Assembly (NCBI GenBank): GCA_038503065.1
Contig: JBCAMK010000010.1
Span: forward strand, 1,178,001 to 1,242,000
Reading direction: 5' to 3'
DNA length: 64,000 nt
DNA from: Paragyromitra xinjiangensis
Lineage: Eukaryota; Ascomycota; Pezizomycetes; Pezizales; Discinaceae
The translations under genes were made by a program, and so were the position numbers. Shown piece by piece: positions 12,039-25,385 of this stretch. Every line of letters begins with the position of its first letter. Position 1 is the stretch's first letter. The notes under the pieces are model-generated. The model ran no database searches. It was not told the origin of the DNA and worked only from the letters and a program-made list of their open reading frames with translations.

Positions 12039-15000
12039 ATGTCGGTGAGACGACGCAGCAGAGCTTCCTCTCGACCGTCTCCGGTCGGGATCGAGGTCCC
12101 AGTGGACCCAAATACCTTTACCTGGCCCGACCGTAGTCGGAAGAAGTTTGTGACTCTCGTGGCCCTGCAATGTCTAGTGACCCCCGCCCCCATCACGAAC
12201 GAGCACCCAATCAACCTAGAGGCTATCGGCCGAAGCCAGAAGCGTAAACTCCCGCCCAAGACGGAGCGTGAGATTGCGGACCACTTTGCCTTCCTCGCCG
12301 CTGGAGATGGATCCGGCGCCGCGTGCTGCATCGAGGAGGTGGAGGTCAGCGTGAGATTCCGATTAGCTATGAATGAAGGTGTTCCGGCAGCCGTGCTGGA
12401 GGGATTGAAGGGTGTTTTGAGGGAGGTTAGGAAGGTTGCGACTGGCGGTAGGGCTCTCCTTACCTTACCCTTCGTTTGGCCCCCTCCTGGGCCCAGTACC
12501 ATGATTCCGACGGATGCCATTGAGCTAGAAAATGTACCGGTGTTAACGGCTTGAAGATCAGGTCGAGTCCGACATCAGGGCCGCCGTCTGGGCGAATGTG
12601 CTCGAACTCGAGCGAGCGAAGATCCACTCTGATCTAGTCGAGCGCTTCTCGAGAGGGTCTAGACCCTTATCGGAGCTGTTCGAAGAGGCCCTCGGTCAAC
12701 GCGAGACAGCCTCCTCGCACGAAGGACTCACGGATGAAGAGGCGCGGATAGTCCTGCAGAAGATATTCGATCTATGCACACGCGTTACAGCTACCGAGAG
12801 AGACCGTTGCAGTCGGGATCTCGATAGACTACTCGATACATGCTACCGCTTCCGTGTATCACGGGGCTTTAAGCACTTCCTGAAGACCGTCAGCAGTCGA
12901 CGGCCACTCGTCCAGATCATTGAGAAACTCGGACGATATAAGACGGCCAGCAACGCCCTCGTGTCCGCTGCGAGGAACTATCGTGAACTCTTTGCTTATG
13001 TTGAGGTTGAGGCTGTCCCACAGCTTCCCGCTCTTGACGCAAAGACAGCTGCTGGATATAGAGGTATCTATATCGCCGACGTCGCCCAGGATCTTACTCA
13101 CAATACAGAGCATGCGTGCATGAGCCGTCTTCGGACTGTTACTGATCTGGATAATGCAAAGCTCTCGAGTAAATATCAGGAGCTCTGCCAAGCTACACCC
13201 ACTGCTCACGCTGAAATCCAGCTCGTGAAATTCTACGAGGAAAACGCTGATATCGACCGTCCGACATTCATCGGGTGCAGCAAGAAGGCATGCTATCTCT
13301 GCGGTCTCTTCCTCGAGCTGCACGGTCGCTTCACTGTCTCCAAGGCACACCAAAACATCTACCACAATTGGGCGGTCCCTACCATCCGATGTGCGAGCCC
13401 GGAGATTGCAGCCATGCTCGACTTTGTCGTCGAGAAGATGAACCACATCATTGAGGACTCGTGCAAGAAGATGCTTTGGGAGGATCGCAACTTGCACAAG
13501 AATATCCTCGCTTCTCCTCCCATGTCACCTGGTTTCCCGGAACCTCATACTCCTCTTACTCCCATTTCACCCACCTTTGCAAGACCAGGGGCTGCTGCAT
13601 CCGCCATCTACTCCAACCTCCAGAACATCCGCGCTGTTATGCCGATTCTCCCACGCGTGTCTTCTACAGCCACGGATTCCTCTAGCGACAGCACAAGCCC
13701 GCACTCAAGGTCCCTATCGTCTGCTTCCAGTCGCACTTCAGTCAGCGACACAACAGCCCCACTCGAACCTCTTCAGAGGCCCAAGCCACAGCGACGCAGA
13801 CTAATGCCGGCAGCCGCAAGCTCAGCGCCACAAGTCGTCAATATCCCGCCTTCAAGAGCGCCCTCCAGACAAGCTAAGGAAGCTCCTCGCCCCGGCTCGA
13901 GATCACTCGTCAAGCGAGGAAGTCCAGTAGAGGTATCGAAAGCTCAATCTGGGGCTGCCGACTTACCTGTTTCTTCATTTACCCGATCTCAATCGGTGAG
14001 AGGAAACCGAAAGGTGACGCCGTCGCCGGCAAGGAATCCACCTACCAGGTCGCCATCTGCGCTGAGCAAGGCACCTGAGGTCCCTCCAAGGGCTGGTGGA
14101 CGTCCTCGCTCTTCTTCTGTTATGTCTGTGCGAAGACCTATGGCGACATCTCCAGAGTCTGTGAGCCCAACCACCCAGTCTCCTCCAATTCCATTCGCTC
14201 TGCGCCGAGCAAATACATCTCCAGTGGAGGCGAACAAGAGTGCGATTCCTGTTCCTCGATCTGTCTCCAGATCGAACAGGAAGATCACTCCTGATCCGGT
14301 TTTTGGCTCTTCTCCTCGTTCTTCTCCTCCTGTTAGGTCTGTCCGTAAGCCTTCTCCTGCTCGTGAGGATACTTCGGATCTTTCATCTCCCACACGCTCC
14401 CTGCGCCGATCATCTCCGATCAGTGTTGCCAGATTTGAGACCGCGACTACTATGGCGATGACCACGATTACAGCGTCTCCGATGATGGTTGAGCTTCCTA
14501 AACCAGTTGAGGCTCCCATTATCCCAAAGACGACTGACACGGGTTCAGCCGATATCGCGGTCCTCTCAAAAGCGCACGATGAACCGAGTGCTCCTGTCAC
14601 AAAAAAGACAGCCGAGACTGTTTCCGATGCTGCTGTCATCCCGAGAGGAGAATCGCCGAGTGGCTCCACCCGACAGAAAACTCCAGTAATGGAGGACCTC
14701 GCCAGGACCGAATCAACGGACGTTCAAGCCGCTCTCCCTCCACGCGATCGCGAGTTCCCACAAACCAGCGAACAGCCAGAAAAGCGGAGCCTATCAGAAC
14801 GACGAGGCCGCACGCTGAAACGCGTGGATGCTTCACCATCACCGGCGTCAGTCGCCCGTTTGAACGACGAGCGCAAGAAGGCTGCTAGTGAACGTGCGTC
14901 TGCTGTTGCGGTTGAGGAGAGTGGTCTCGCGGCTCAGCGTAAACGCGGGTTGTCGGGTTTGTCACTGAGGAAGGATCCGTCGAGTATGCCGCATACGCTG

Positions 15001-15384
15001 CCAAAGAACTATTATAGCGATACGGAAGCGCTCAAGACGTCGCTTCGTGGTGGAGCGCTCACAAGACCGCGCAGATCGAGATTGCCGAGAGCGTCGAATC
15101 CATCGGAGACTGAGTATACGCTGTATCTGGCGGGACCGAACCATGATGATAGGGACGGACTGGGAGAGAAGTTGTTTGTTGGGAAACTGAGTGATGGACA
15201 GACGGGAGGAGAGCTAAAGCAGAGGGTTGGGTGCAGGTTGAGGACACAGTTGAGGCCGGCGGAGAAGGATGTCACTGGGATGAGGGTGAAGGAGGTAGCG
15301 AAGAGCTTGGAGGAGATGGTGTTGGATATTTTCTTCCCTGATGCGGTGTTGCGGTTGGAGGTTATGTGGGATGGTGTTGTTTGA
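12039..15384 (+). CDS. OTT_1508-like nucleic-acid/nucleotide deaminase-domain protein with long disordered tail
   Basis: Two exons, 12039-12447 and 12557-15384. The 109-bp intron starts GTAGGG, has a GTTAAC branch-like site and ends TTGAAG. The codon split G|AT restores one frame of 1,078 residues. Around residue 354 is an HAE motif (HAEIQLVKFYEE), and about 25 residues later CSKKACYLCGLF supplies the CxxC pair (Cys382, Cys385). This H[A]E...CxxC arrangement is the zinc-binding active site of the cytidine-deaminase fold, and the spacing and following helix match the fungal OTT_1508-like deaminases. Their substrate is not established. Residues about 450-930 are Ser/Pro/Arg-rich and look disordered. 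The last 90 residues (from ETEYTLYLAGPNHDD) look like a compact, conserved domain. The start is the first ATG of the frame; an upstream non-ATG extension is open but unlikely. The catalytic residues look intact. Confidence 0.8.
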
Positions 15385-18300
15385 AGTCGTACGGTGGGTA
15401 TAATGTTTTGATTTTGACTTTTTTTTTTTCGTGAGAAAGTCATTGGTACATTCGTCTATACGAGACGGACACGTTTCATTTGTTTTTTTTTTTCCCTTGG
15501 TTCCATGGCGTTTCTTTAAAAACCCTTTTTTTTCATTTGGCGGGCGCGTTTCTTTCCAGACATGACCTATGAGGCATGACTTTATGAGTGATGACTTATG
15601 ATTGGACATTTACGAAGTATCATATAGGAGCCTATTAGGTTTGTTTTATTATGGGTTGGACGCGAGTCGCGACTTTATTAGTTAGTTTGTATTCTTTTTT
15701 TACTTTTTTTTTTTTAGCACAAGATGGCTACCTAGTTAGAGAGGTTGGGGAGATTGCTGGCAATTTTACTTTTACCTAATTAAAAGCTATTATTTTCTTG
15801 CCTACCTTTGGCTTTTTCCCTGGATCGTTTGCAATCGCTGTGAGGTTATTGGAGTGGATGTTGTGAGCTATGATTAGTTGATTGGGATCATGGAGTATCA
15901 CTCGAGACGATGGCTGGATGAGTGGGGAGGAGGATGAGTGGTGGGAGATAGCTAGTAGAATGGTTACTGGGTGGAAGTAGATGTTGACTCACTGAAAATG
16001 GTGTATTGGTGCCTTACGGGGATATGGAAGGTGGTTCGATACGGTAGGTAATATTCGCCGGGCACGATCTGAATGTGACTTGTGAAGGTGCGAACTCGTT
16101 GGTGCGCAGACCTTGTTTATTTAGAAGTGAAGGTATTAGTGCGGGATGGTTACTAACGTTGTTTATAAGTGGGGCTTTTGCTTTTTGGCTATGTATGCTA
16201 TTCGTAAGATTGCGCGTTACGGTATAAACAGCGTCGGGTCTGGAGTGGGTCTTTAGGTAATGATCTGTGGGGGGATGACTTTGAGATGGTATCGAGTGAT
16301 TCTTATTGTGTTAGGAGGACCGTATCTGCTATTTTTTCGGAGGAGATCTCAGCCTTAAAGTTCAATAATCGTACTTTATGTCCAACGATTACGGTGGGAA
16401 ATGTAACCCCCCCCCTCCCCAATCGATCATCGGTGACTAAACGTAATCCCATCTCCTTCTTTGGCAGATGTAGAAATGCACATGGTGTAAGCTGGCAGGA
16501 TGCAGCATCGATAACAGGAAACGCACCGTTATGTCGTGATCTGGATCTGTCATCTAGGCTTTAAGGCAGGCTGCATTAAACTTGGTGTAGACTCATAGAG
16601 GCTGCCCTATGGCTACCTCATTGTGCCTCAGGAATTACATGTAGTCTCAATGTCCTAAGTGCTTAATCATGGAATTGATACCTCAGGTGCTTAATTCTTT
16701 TCGCAATGGCACAAGTAGAGTACCAGTAAACATGCGAGTGACATTCTATGATCCCAATCAACTGCATATCTGCTTTAGCGAACAGACTTACACGACTTTA
16801 TTCCATCACCAAAAGGCCAAACATAGTTTCTGCGACAAAGTATCCGTGACCCGGGGTGTTCAGACAACCCAAACGTGTCTAAATACCGATACTCCCCAGA
16901 CCAATCCGCCTCAGCGTAAGCCGGCGCAAAAGTGAACATCTTCGCTCCTCGGACCAAGAACCCCCGTAGTATCTTTAGTCGGTGTCAATTATTGGTTGTT
17001 GAAGAGTGGGGATATGACGATGCATTCTGTCGCAGAACAAGCACACGAATCATCTACTTCACAGACCGATATTCAGTAACTTATAGACAGCAGAAAAAAC
17101 AAAAACAAAAAGCTTACACCTTTCCTAACTCATTAGATCAGTCAGTCTCCTTTTAAATCCGCCTTGGAATAAAAAAAACAGGCCATGCACATTACTATCG
17201 ATGTCATATTCTAACACGGACCGAGAGACAGAAGGACCACGACGACAACACATGGAAAATACTTCGAATGAAACAGTTATCACACAAAGAAGCAAATACA
17301 GATGGATCTAAGACGATCTACCTCTGACAGAAGTCTATCACCCCAGACTACCAAGAGACCGAGAAAAAAAAAATCTACCCATCGAATTACCATTCCTCTC
17401 AGCAACAGCCATCGCATTAGCTCGGATGCCAACACGAAAATTTTCTCCAAAACCACGGTTTGTCCCTTCATCAGAAGGATTCTCCTTGGATAATCTTAGC
17501 GATCGTTTCACTTTTAGCTCAAAATTTTGCGCGCCATTCCTGAAACCCTCCCTCCCTCACCCCAAGGGTGCGAGGTACGAGGTTTGAAGCGTACATTGAG
17601 AATACCAGATCACTAGTTCCCTCCCTCAATTGCAATTACAAGATCCCATCATACCTCCACGCAAAATTGCGATTGGAATTATCGAGAAACACATCTTCAG
17701 TGCCATGCTAAAAAAAAACATTCGTATTATCATAGTTTTGTATGAGATCAGATTCACAAGTGCGTTTCAAACTTTTCTAACTCCTTGAGGGACTTTCTAC
17801 CCACTTCCTCCGCCCAGGAGATCGTGTATGTCCTTAGGGAGAGTTGCCAACCTAGAGCCCAGACCATAAAACTCGTACACATGGAAAAAGCTCATATAAG
17901 AATATAACGAGACAGGACCAACGGTAAGCAATTTGCCAAAACCCACTGTGAGATTAACTCCAGTCTCTATGCTTTCGCCATCAATACCTCGTGCTATGGA
18001 AGCCTAGACACCTTAAGTGTTCCCCCTCGAGACCCCAGCACCAAACTCTAATGTGATATCCAGGTAGAATTTACAATTAGACCATGTTCCCCCTGCCGTT
18101 GAACACGCTGTCTAAACTCTAACCATATTGCTACGAGAATAGTCCCTCCTGCGTCCCGGATCATGTTCCTGTAACGCCCTTCCCCATTCCCCGCAATTCT
18201 GTGCCTAATACCATACCTTGTTACTTTCTCCCATCTCCTCAACGGGGTTCTCACCGGTACTTCCTTGTCCAGCCAATAATATTCTCAGTGATATTCCCTT

Positions 18301-19625
18301 ACTCGCGATCCCGCTCATGACATTCCTAGTGTGACTACCTCCGGAATATTATGAGAGACAGCGTTGCTAGAGAGCAGCAGTAAGAATTTAGCTTCGTGTT
18401 CTAATCCAGGCGTCCATCGCCAATTCTCCTACTGGGCAAGAACAACATCTACACAGAACAGACAACACAGAGCAAGACAACCGATTCCCCCACACCTAGT
18501 ACAAAATTGACCCTTTCCCATCCCGTAGCATAACCCCTAGGTCATAGGATTAGACAGCTGAGGCCGACCAAACACGGTTGACTGACCAATTCATTGAGTA
18601 CGGCCAAACATGGTTGCAACACCAGCGACCGAAATTTTTGGCGGGTATCCTTTGTACCCAGTAGACCATCCCTCCAACATACCTACTTGTAGAATGGCCT
18701 TCGGATAACATCACAATCGCCTCTAAAGGCTACTTCCCGCTAATACAGCCCTGGACAGAAACACCGGAAAGAAGTCCGCTCAGCACCGAGTGACGGCTGG
18801 TGATCCCCTGTAATTCTTGCCCGAAAACGAGTAATTCATTCCTAGTAAATCTACCAGGAACCCATGCCATGTCCCTAGAAGACAAATGCCAGTCCATACT
18901 ACAGCTCAGCACTTAAAGCACGAGCGCCTGGGAAAAAAAACTACCCAACCCACGAAAACCCAGCCAGAAGTAAATGAAACCCCAACACCATTCAATTGCA
19001 TCATAGAACGGTACCATATTCTCCTTATTCCGCCCCCATGACATTTAATATTGCAAGATCGAACCATTACAAAAGTGTGAAGTCGTAAGCAAGCAACAAG
19101 GATACATAGAAGTAGCAAAAAACAGGGGGTACAATAGAATGGTACTTCATGGAGAGCAAAAAAAGGAGGTTCAAAAAGCTCAATCAAAAAAAGATACTGG
19201 GGAAAAAAAAGAGGTATCAAAAGAGTAAAACAAACAATGTCGGAAATTTTCGGGATCAAAAAAAAAAGCAAAACCCTCAACACCCCCTCCCGAGCCCCAA
19301 GAAAGCAACCCATCACCCCCTGCACCCCAGGAGGAAAGAAACTGAAAAAAAAAACAGGAGGATCCGAAAAAAAATCAAAGGGGGGATACAGAAAAGCGGC
19401 ACTAAGAAAAATAAAAGCAAACCCTTCTATAACACCCCCACGATCTATGTAGAACCCTTACCCTTCCCATGCAGAAAAAAAAATTCCCCCAAGCTGCAAA
19501 AAAAAACGCAACGTTAAACATTCTAACTTTTTCGACCTTCCCAAATTTATCCCAGAGAAACGCCCAATTTTCGTAAAAACCTTCGTAGCATCATCACCAT
19601 CGTGAACTGTCCCCTTCATTCATGG
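15385..19625. other. Intergenic region, 3' sides of two convergent genes
   Basis: The deaminase gene (+) and the F-box gene (-) both end into this 4.2-kb stretch. It contains several poly-T and poly-A runs and only short frames with no recognisable domain. No RNA gene or transposon was seen. Confidence 0.5.
19146..19512 (+). repeat. A-rich low-complexity tract
   Basis: Repeated runs of five to nine A separated by short purine or AC-rich segments. On the minus strand this is a T-rich stretch just beyond the stop codon of the F-box gene, so it is probably 3' untranslated or terminator-proximal sequence. It produces spurious Lys-rich open frames on the plus strand. Confidence 0.55.
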
Positions 19626-22432
19626 TCATTCGCCCATATCCATGTGGCCCTCGAGCTCAAGCCACCCAAGCCCAAGTACACCACCACAATCATACCCTCC
19701 ATCCATACCAAATGCATCCTCACACCCTTCCGACTCAACATCACTTATCGGCCACTCATCATACGGCGATCCCTCCCTCTCCTTCCCCTTCCCCTTAAAC
19801 TCATCCCACTCCCTCTTCCGCTTCTTTTCAAACACGCTCATCCCAGCACTCATGATATCCCCCACATTCTCCGCACACTTCAACACAGGACACGACATAT
19901 TATCACACTGCTCAGCCAGAGCTTGCTTCTCACGAGCCGAATCCCCATCAAGACCGTATTCTGCCGCCTCCATGTCCCAGCGGTGCCCGATATGATGATC
20001 AACCGTAGTTAGCATCCTGATAATATCAACCGGGCCAGGCATAAGTAGCATTTCTTCACGCCAGTCGTGCTTCTGGTGATGAGAGACGAAAAAGTGTTCC
20101 ATAAGCGCGACGATACTCTGTTCGCCGTCCCTTCGATGACAAGTATTACACATCACTGCGTTGTGCTGAAACCACGGGGTGGCTTTATGGTCCTGCTCAC
20201 ACAGTCTGATGAATTCGTAGTAGAGCTCGTTGAATTCCACGCGTTTGTAGCGTTTAAACTCCGCCACCATCTTGCGGAAGAAGAGGGATAGTTGGAAGAA
20301 CGGCGGGACGTGGAGACTGGATACCTCGACGATGATGCGGGAGATGAGGTCGCGTGGGGTTGTTGTGTGTGCTTTCTGGAACTTGACGGAGAGGCTGTTG
20401 CCGCCGGAAATCATACAGATTTGGTCACCTCCTGACGTCCCTGCTGTTCCTGGCTTGCGCGGCTTGCGAGGCTTGTTAGATGTACTAGCGGAGGAGGAGG
20501 CCGAGAGTTGTGGACGCGGTGGTCTAGGCTTTGGCGTGAATTTGAGTCCGGTGGTTCCAACGGGGATTTTCTCAGGCCATTCAGCACCATCCCAGTTAGG
20601 AATGGGTCTCTTGTAGATAAACTTCTCTTCAGCAGCAAACTCAACTGGTTTTTTAGTGAGATGTTCCATTCCGGGTTCTTCGTGATGTTCCGAGGCAAGA
20701 TGGAAGATAATATCCTCCCAGGTCCCAGTTTCAGGACAATACTCGCAGCAAAACTCCGCATCCGTGAAATTCCTCACCGCCCCTTCGAGCACCTCCTCCC
20801 AAAGGAAGTAAACCGATCTGAATGGTAGAGGCTTCCCTTCATTCCTCTCATACCATCTGCGCCTACAGTACTTCATCGCCTCAAGCACGAAACTCTGCGC
20901 CTTTGAGTGATCCAAGAGGAGACACCCCGCCTCCCTCTTCGTAAAATCCTTCGCAAGTTTCACCAGCTCCCGCATCGCACCACGGAGCCTGACCAAATTC
21001 CGGTGTTCGTTGACCTCATCGGTCCTAACCTTTCTCTTAATCTGAGTGTAGCGCTTGTGCTCCGATTCCTTACGATCCTGACGATCTTGATACTCTTTCT
21101 CCGCCTTCACCCTCTCGCTCGTGATCTTCGTCACGAGGGTTTTCCACCCACGATCAGTAAGGACACTGCCAGCCCTCAACGCAGTCTGGTAAGACGGGAT
21201 GAGTTCCAGCACACCATCCGGAATCGGCGGTTTGAAGTACTGTTTACATTTCTCCGGGATCGAGATAAGCCGCTGTCTACGGATCTCAGCGAGCTCTTCG
21301 CGGCGTGCTGTTGCTTCTGTGTGCAGCATGAGAACGTGTGAGCGATCTGCAAGAAGCAACACAATAACCCTATTAGAAGGGCGGGGTTCTTGAAAAATTT
21401 GGAGGGAATACCTTGACGTTCAAACTCACACATCTTTACTGCTGTCTCCATTTCGACTTTGACTTTATCTCTTTCGATATCGAGGAAGGTTGCCAGTGTG
21501 CCTGGTTCCTCGGTGTCTTGTTGTTTGTACTCGCAGTAGGCTGTGCGGAAGGCTTCAACTTCGCCTTTCCAGTAGCAGGGGTCGCCCCCGCCGAGACCAT
21601 AGTAGTTCCCACGTTGCGTGGAAACGAATTTACCTGGATGGAGGTTGTTAGTTGATAAAGATTAGACAAAATTGAGTTTGATATTGGGGTTTTTGTACCA
21701 GATACGAAGCAATGTCTCAAGCAAACCAAAGCAGAATTAACAAACTCACGATCCCCAGTAATCTCATCACCCTATACTCATCATTAGCATCAAACAGTCT
21801 CATCCCCCCCAGAATCCATGAATATAAAAAAAACATACCCTAATTCTATTATCCTTAAAGCAAGCCGTACAGAGCCTTACGCCCCAAGTCCAATAACACT
21901 TTTTAAACCTCGCAGCCCCACAAATCACACACCCAGACCCCTTCCACAAATTCCACATATAATTCTCCGGAAACCCATACATAGGTTCCGGATAATTGGG
22001 AAAAGTATTCTGCCTACTCTTAGCCCACAGTTTCTCATCATCGATGAAAGCCCTAAAGCTCTTATTGACACGACGGAGCTTCGCCAGCTGAGACGGCGGA
22101 CAATACGAGAATATTTCGAGCCAGATCTCGAACGGGATATGGGAAGAGATAGGTTTTGTCTTTTTCGTTGATTTCCGAACACTCGGAGTACTCGCTGCAG
22201 CGGATTTCCGTGGTTTGGGCAACATGAGAGCAGGGATGCTGTCAGTGGTTGTGCTGAGCATTGCCAAAACCTTACGACGCTTCGCTGGAGGTGCTGGTGT
22301 GCAGTCTAGGTGTAGCTCAATGTTTAGATCGGCTAGCTCATTGTCGTCTTGCCAATGCGAGCCGTCACCGCTGGGAAGAAGACCTGGTTGTGCCCAGTAC
22401 ATCCAGTCCGGGTCGGCTCGAGCGGTCATCAT
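19626..22432 (-). CDS. F-box protein with Cys/His zinc motifs
   Basis: Four exons read on the minus strand: 22432-21839, 21771-21750, 21633-21412 and 21346-19626. Introns begin GTATGT, GTGAGT and GTATTC and end TATAG, TCCAG and TGCAG. Codon phases agree at every junction, giving 852 residues. Residues about 95-140 form an F-box (HIPFEIWLEIFSYCPPSQLA...LRRVNKSFR), which in this family docks on Skp1 in SCF ubiquitin ligases. A cysteine cluster follows at residues 168-191 (CVIC...C...CTAC), as in many fungal F-box proteins. Further on are two C2H2-like motifs: CEYC about residues 480-483 with His 495 and 500, and CNTC about residues 679-682 with His 697 and 702. A charged, probably coiled-coil region lies at about 355-400. 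The substrate is unknown. Exon 2 is only 22 bases, and its assignment rests on frame continuity. Confidence 0.8.
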
Positions 22433-24212
22433 GGCTGGACGAGAGGGATTGTAGCTGTCGATGCTGTTGTAGCTGTTGCACTCTCAGTTGAAGATGAAGA
22501 GAGGGAGGGAGAGGGAAGAGGGAGGTGAAATGAGGGAAGGAAAAGATAACGATTTTTTTTCTTCCTTGATTTGTTTTTTTTTTCTTGTTTCTCCCTCAAA
22601 GCATAGAAAAGGAAGAGAGAAAGAAAAAAAAAAAAAGCGAGTTTGTTGTCGATTGCCAGCGGAGGGGTTTGCTGGAGGGAGCAGACAGACAGAAGGTAAA
22701 TAGAGGGGCAGAGGGGGGGGGATCTCTAACGTAGGTAGGCAGAAAGGGCTGGGGATTCTGCGGGGCAGTTTGAACGGTGGTGGACAGACGGGACTCTGCA
22801 GGCTGTAGGGGGAGGTGGATTTGCGGGGGATCGTCTATCGCTTATCGAGCCTCCTGCCAAGAAGGCGCGCAGCGAATTCTTCCGGGAAGGAGAGCGGACG
22901 TGGACGACTGCAGTTGGTGGTCCTAGGAGCCTTAGAGGCTGTTGGTGTTACGGCTGATGCTGTGGTGGGAAAAGCACACATGTTCGTTAGCCAGAAATTT
23001 TTACAGTTCATCCGCAAGCCGAGTTGCAATTGTGATTGATTGGCAATGTCCAGGGCAGGGGGGAGGGCGGTGGGAGGGGAGGTGGACAGGTTACAAGGGA
23101 TCGCGACATATATTTCTTTCAATCGGGGATCATCGTGAAAGGCTGTCTCTGGACGTGGGTAAGGATCAAGGAATGTGAGTCTGGAGCACGTAGACAGAAG
23201 GAGCAGAGAGCAATTGGCGAGTTATTCAAAGAAAGAGCCGCCTTGTTCTCAAAGCAGAAGGTTGAGCGTGGGTTTATTATTATAAACGGTCAATGATACT
23301 TTATGCGATCAATTGCTGCAGCAAGAAGGAGAAAGAGAAAGAGAATCGGGGTGGACACTACCGAAGGCTCAACAACCCCCTGCCACCGCCGCCTTGAAGA
23401 TAACATCCCCACCCCCAGCATTATTACTTTTTAATATTACTTCACTTCCCAGCACATCGGTAATCCCGGACGCGAAGGAAGGCTGTCTGATTCACAAACG
23501 CCTTTGCAATCGACTGGCAGACAGCTCAGCATTGCCGAGAAACCTAACCTCGCCGGTCACGTGTGTTCAGGGTTAGGGTCCACCGTTCAAGGCTCACACC
23601 AGGTATTAACGGCAGATTTGGCGACCAAAAGGCTATAGGCATAAGGCTCGCTCCGGTAGACGCCTATTGCCAACTATTATCTGAGCCTTATCCCACGTTA
23701 ATTAGCCTTCGATCTGGCCTCCGTGTTCTGCCACTTCCGGCAGCCCCCACCATCCTAACAATAAAAAGTAAACTTCAAGGTTTACCACTTGAATGGCCTT
23801 GAATGCCTCAGGCGCTAGGCGCATGCAGCAATTGACCTCACATCATCAAGCGCGGTACCCGAAAACCAGCTCAAGTGAGACCGAGTGATTATCCATGACC
23901 GACCCCAATGCAGTTATTAAGATTACTAACAATGTCTAAGATAACAGACCCCTAAACCCCTGGAATAGCTGAAGGCCAGCTTGCCACAATGAAATCCTGC
24001 ATTATCTACAAAAACAAAAGGGGCGCAGATACTCCCCAACATACCAATGTGCTTCTCGGTCTCAGCTGCATTCATAATACCATACCCCATAATATACTAC
24101 AAACCTACACTTAACCCCCCCCCCCCAATCCCAATGCCCGCAACTGTCCGTCTCGTCAATTCCCTAATAGCAACTCTCAAAACGATATCCCCAGCGAATA
24201 GCACCCCCAACA
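22433..24212. other. Divergent intergenic region between two F-box genes
   Basis: Contains the presumed promoters of the F-box/zinc gene (-) and the F-box/ankyrin gene (+). From 22490 to 22650 the plus strand is GA- and A-rich, which is a CT-rich leader for the minus-strand gene. A C-run lies at about 24116-24126. No supported coding sequence. Confidence 0.5.
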
Positions 24213-25385
24213 ATGACCTCTCAGAACGACACCACACCAATCACCCTCCTAACCCTCCCCAACGAGCTCCTTCTCACCCTCGGCGAACACCTCCCCCCAA
24301 ACTCACTCTACTCACTCACCCGCACCTCCCGCCGCCTCGCCATTCTACTCCTACCACGCCTCAGCACCCTCGCCTGCTCCGGCGACTCCTCTATCACCGC
24401 CCTCTTCTGGGCTGCCGCATCAGGGAACAAAGCCCTCGTGAAACTAATCCTCTCCAAAACAACAACCATCTTCCAGGTAATCCCACCATGCTCGGTAGCT
24501 CCCGAAGCCTTGGGCCCGCCGATCCACACCGCCCCAGGCAAATACGACGACTCAGTTGTTGATCTCATCATCTCACAGGGCGCAGCCCTGCAGCTCCACT
24601 ACCAATGCGCGACCTTCACATCCCTCTTCTGGGCGGTAGTATCCTCCCACAGAAACCTCACCTCCCTCCTCCTCTCCCACAACGCTCCCTGCAACCCCCT
24701 CAACGCATGCGGCCGTAGCGCCCTCCACGAAGCCATCTACCGCGGGGACTACGACATCGTGCAGCTCCTCCTCAAAACCACACCCATCAACATCCCCGAC
24801 TCCGAAGGCCGCACACCCCTCTACTGGGCGGTCGCCATCCGCGAAGACGCAGCACTGACGCGCCTCCTCCTGGAAAAAGGCGCAACGATATCCTCCTACC
24901 ATGACGTCACCACAGGGCGGAAGCTCCTGCACCTAGCTGTGCGTCGTCCAGGCTCCAGCACCATGGTTCAAGCTCTGCTCGACCACGGCGCCGACCCAAC
25001 TCAACGCACCCTCATCAACCAATCCCCGCTCCATGTCGCGGCGAGAAACACAGACGCGCTCACGGTCGGCACCTTACTGAGCCATCCGAAGTGTGCGGCT
25101 AATATCAACACGCGTGATATGGCTGGATGGAGTCCGTTGCATCTCGCGGCGAAAGCAGGGCTGGTGGACGTGGTACGATTATTGCTGGACCGTGGAGCCG
25201 AGATCAATGCGAGGGATGATTATGGTAGTACGCCGCTGCATCGCGCGGTGTGGCATGGCAGGAATGAGGTGGTGAATGTGTTGATTGGGAACGGCGCTGA
25301 TCTGAACTTGCCGGATGATTCGGGGAAGACCGGGTTGGATCTAGCAATGATTAGACTCAGGGTAAAAGAAGGATTTCGGGGGTGA
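24213..25385 (+). CDS. F-box/ankyrin-repeat protein
   Basis: Single exon, 390 residues, starting at the ATG of MTSQNDTTPITLL. Residues about 9-50 form an F-box-like helix bundle (LLTLPNELLLTLGEHLPP...RTSRRLA). The rest is ankyrin repeats, about nine, with textbook units such as GRTPLYWAVAIREDAALTRL, SPLHLAAKAGLVDVVRLLLD and STPLHRAVWHGRNEVVNVLI. Such proteins are thought to recruit substrates to SCF ubiquitin ligases through the ankyrin stack; the substrate here is unknown. It shares the unusual inter-repeat segment APGKYDD followed by VV with the minus-strand gene at 27554-29668, so the two are probably paralogs. Codon third positions are strongly C-rich, unlike that neighbour. A long T-rich tract follows the stop and is likely 3' untranslated sequence. 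Confidence 0.85.
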   Translation: MTSQNDTTPITLLTLPNELLLTLGEHLPPNSLYSLTRTSRRLAILLLPRLSTLACSGDSSITALFWAAASGNKALVKLILSKTTTIFQVIPPCSVAPEALGPPIHTAPGKYDDSVVDLIISQGAALQLHYQCATFTSLFWAVVSSHRNLTSLLLSHNAPCNPLNACGRSALHEAIYRGDYDIVQLLLKTTPINIPDSEGRTPLYWAVAIREDAALTRLLLEKGATISSYHDVTTGRKLLHLAVRRPGSSTMVQALLDHGADPTQRTLINQSPLHVAARNTDALTVGTLLSHPKCAANINTRDMAGWSPLHLAAKAGLVDVVRLLLDRGAEINARDDYGSTPLHRAVWHGRNEVVNVLIGNGADLNLPDDSGKTGLDLAMIRLRVKEGFRG

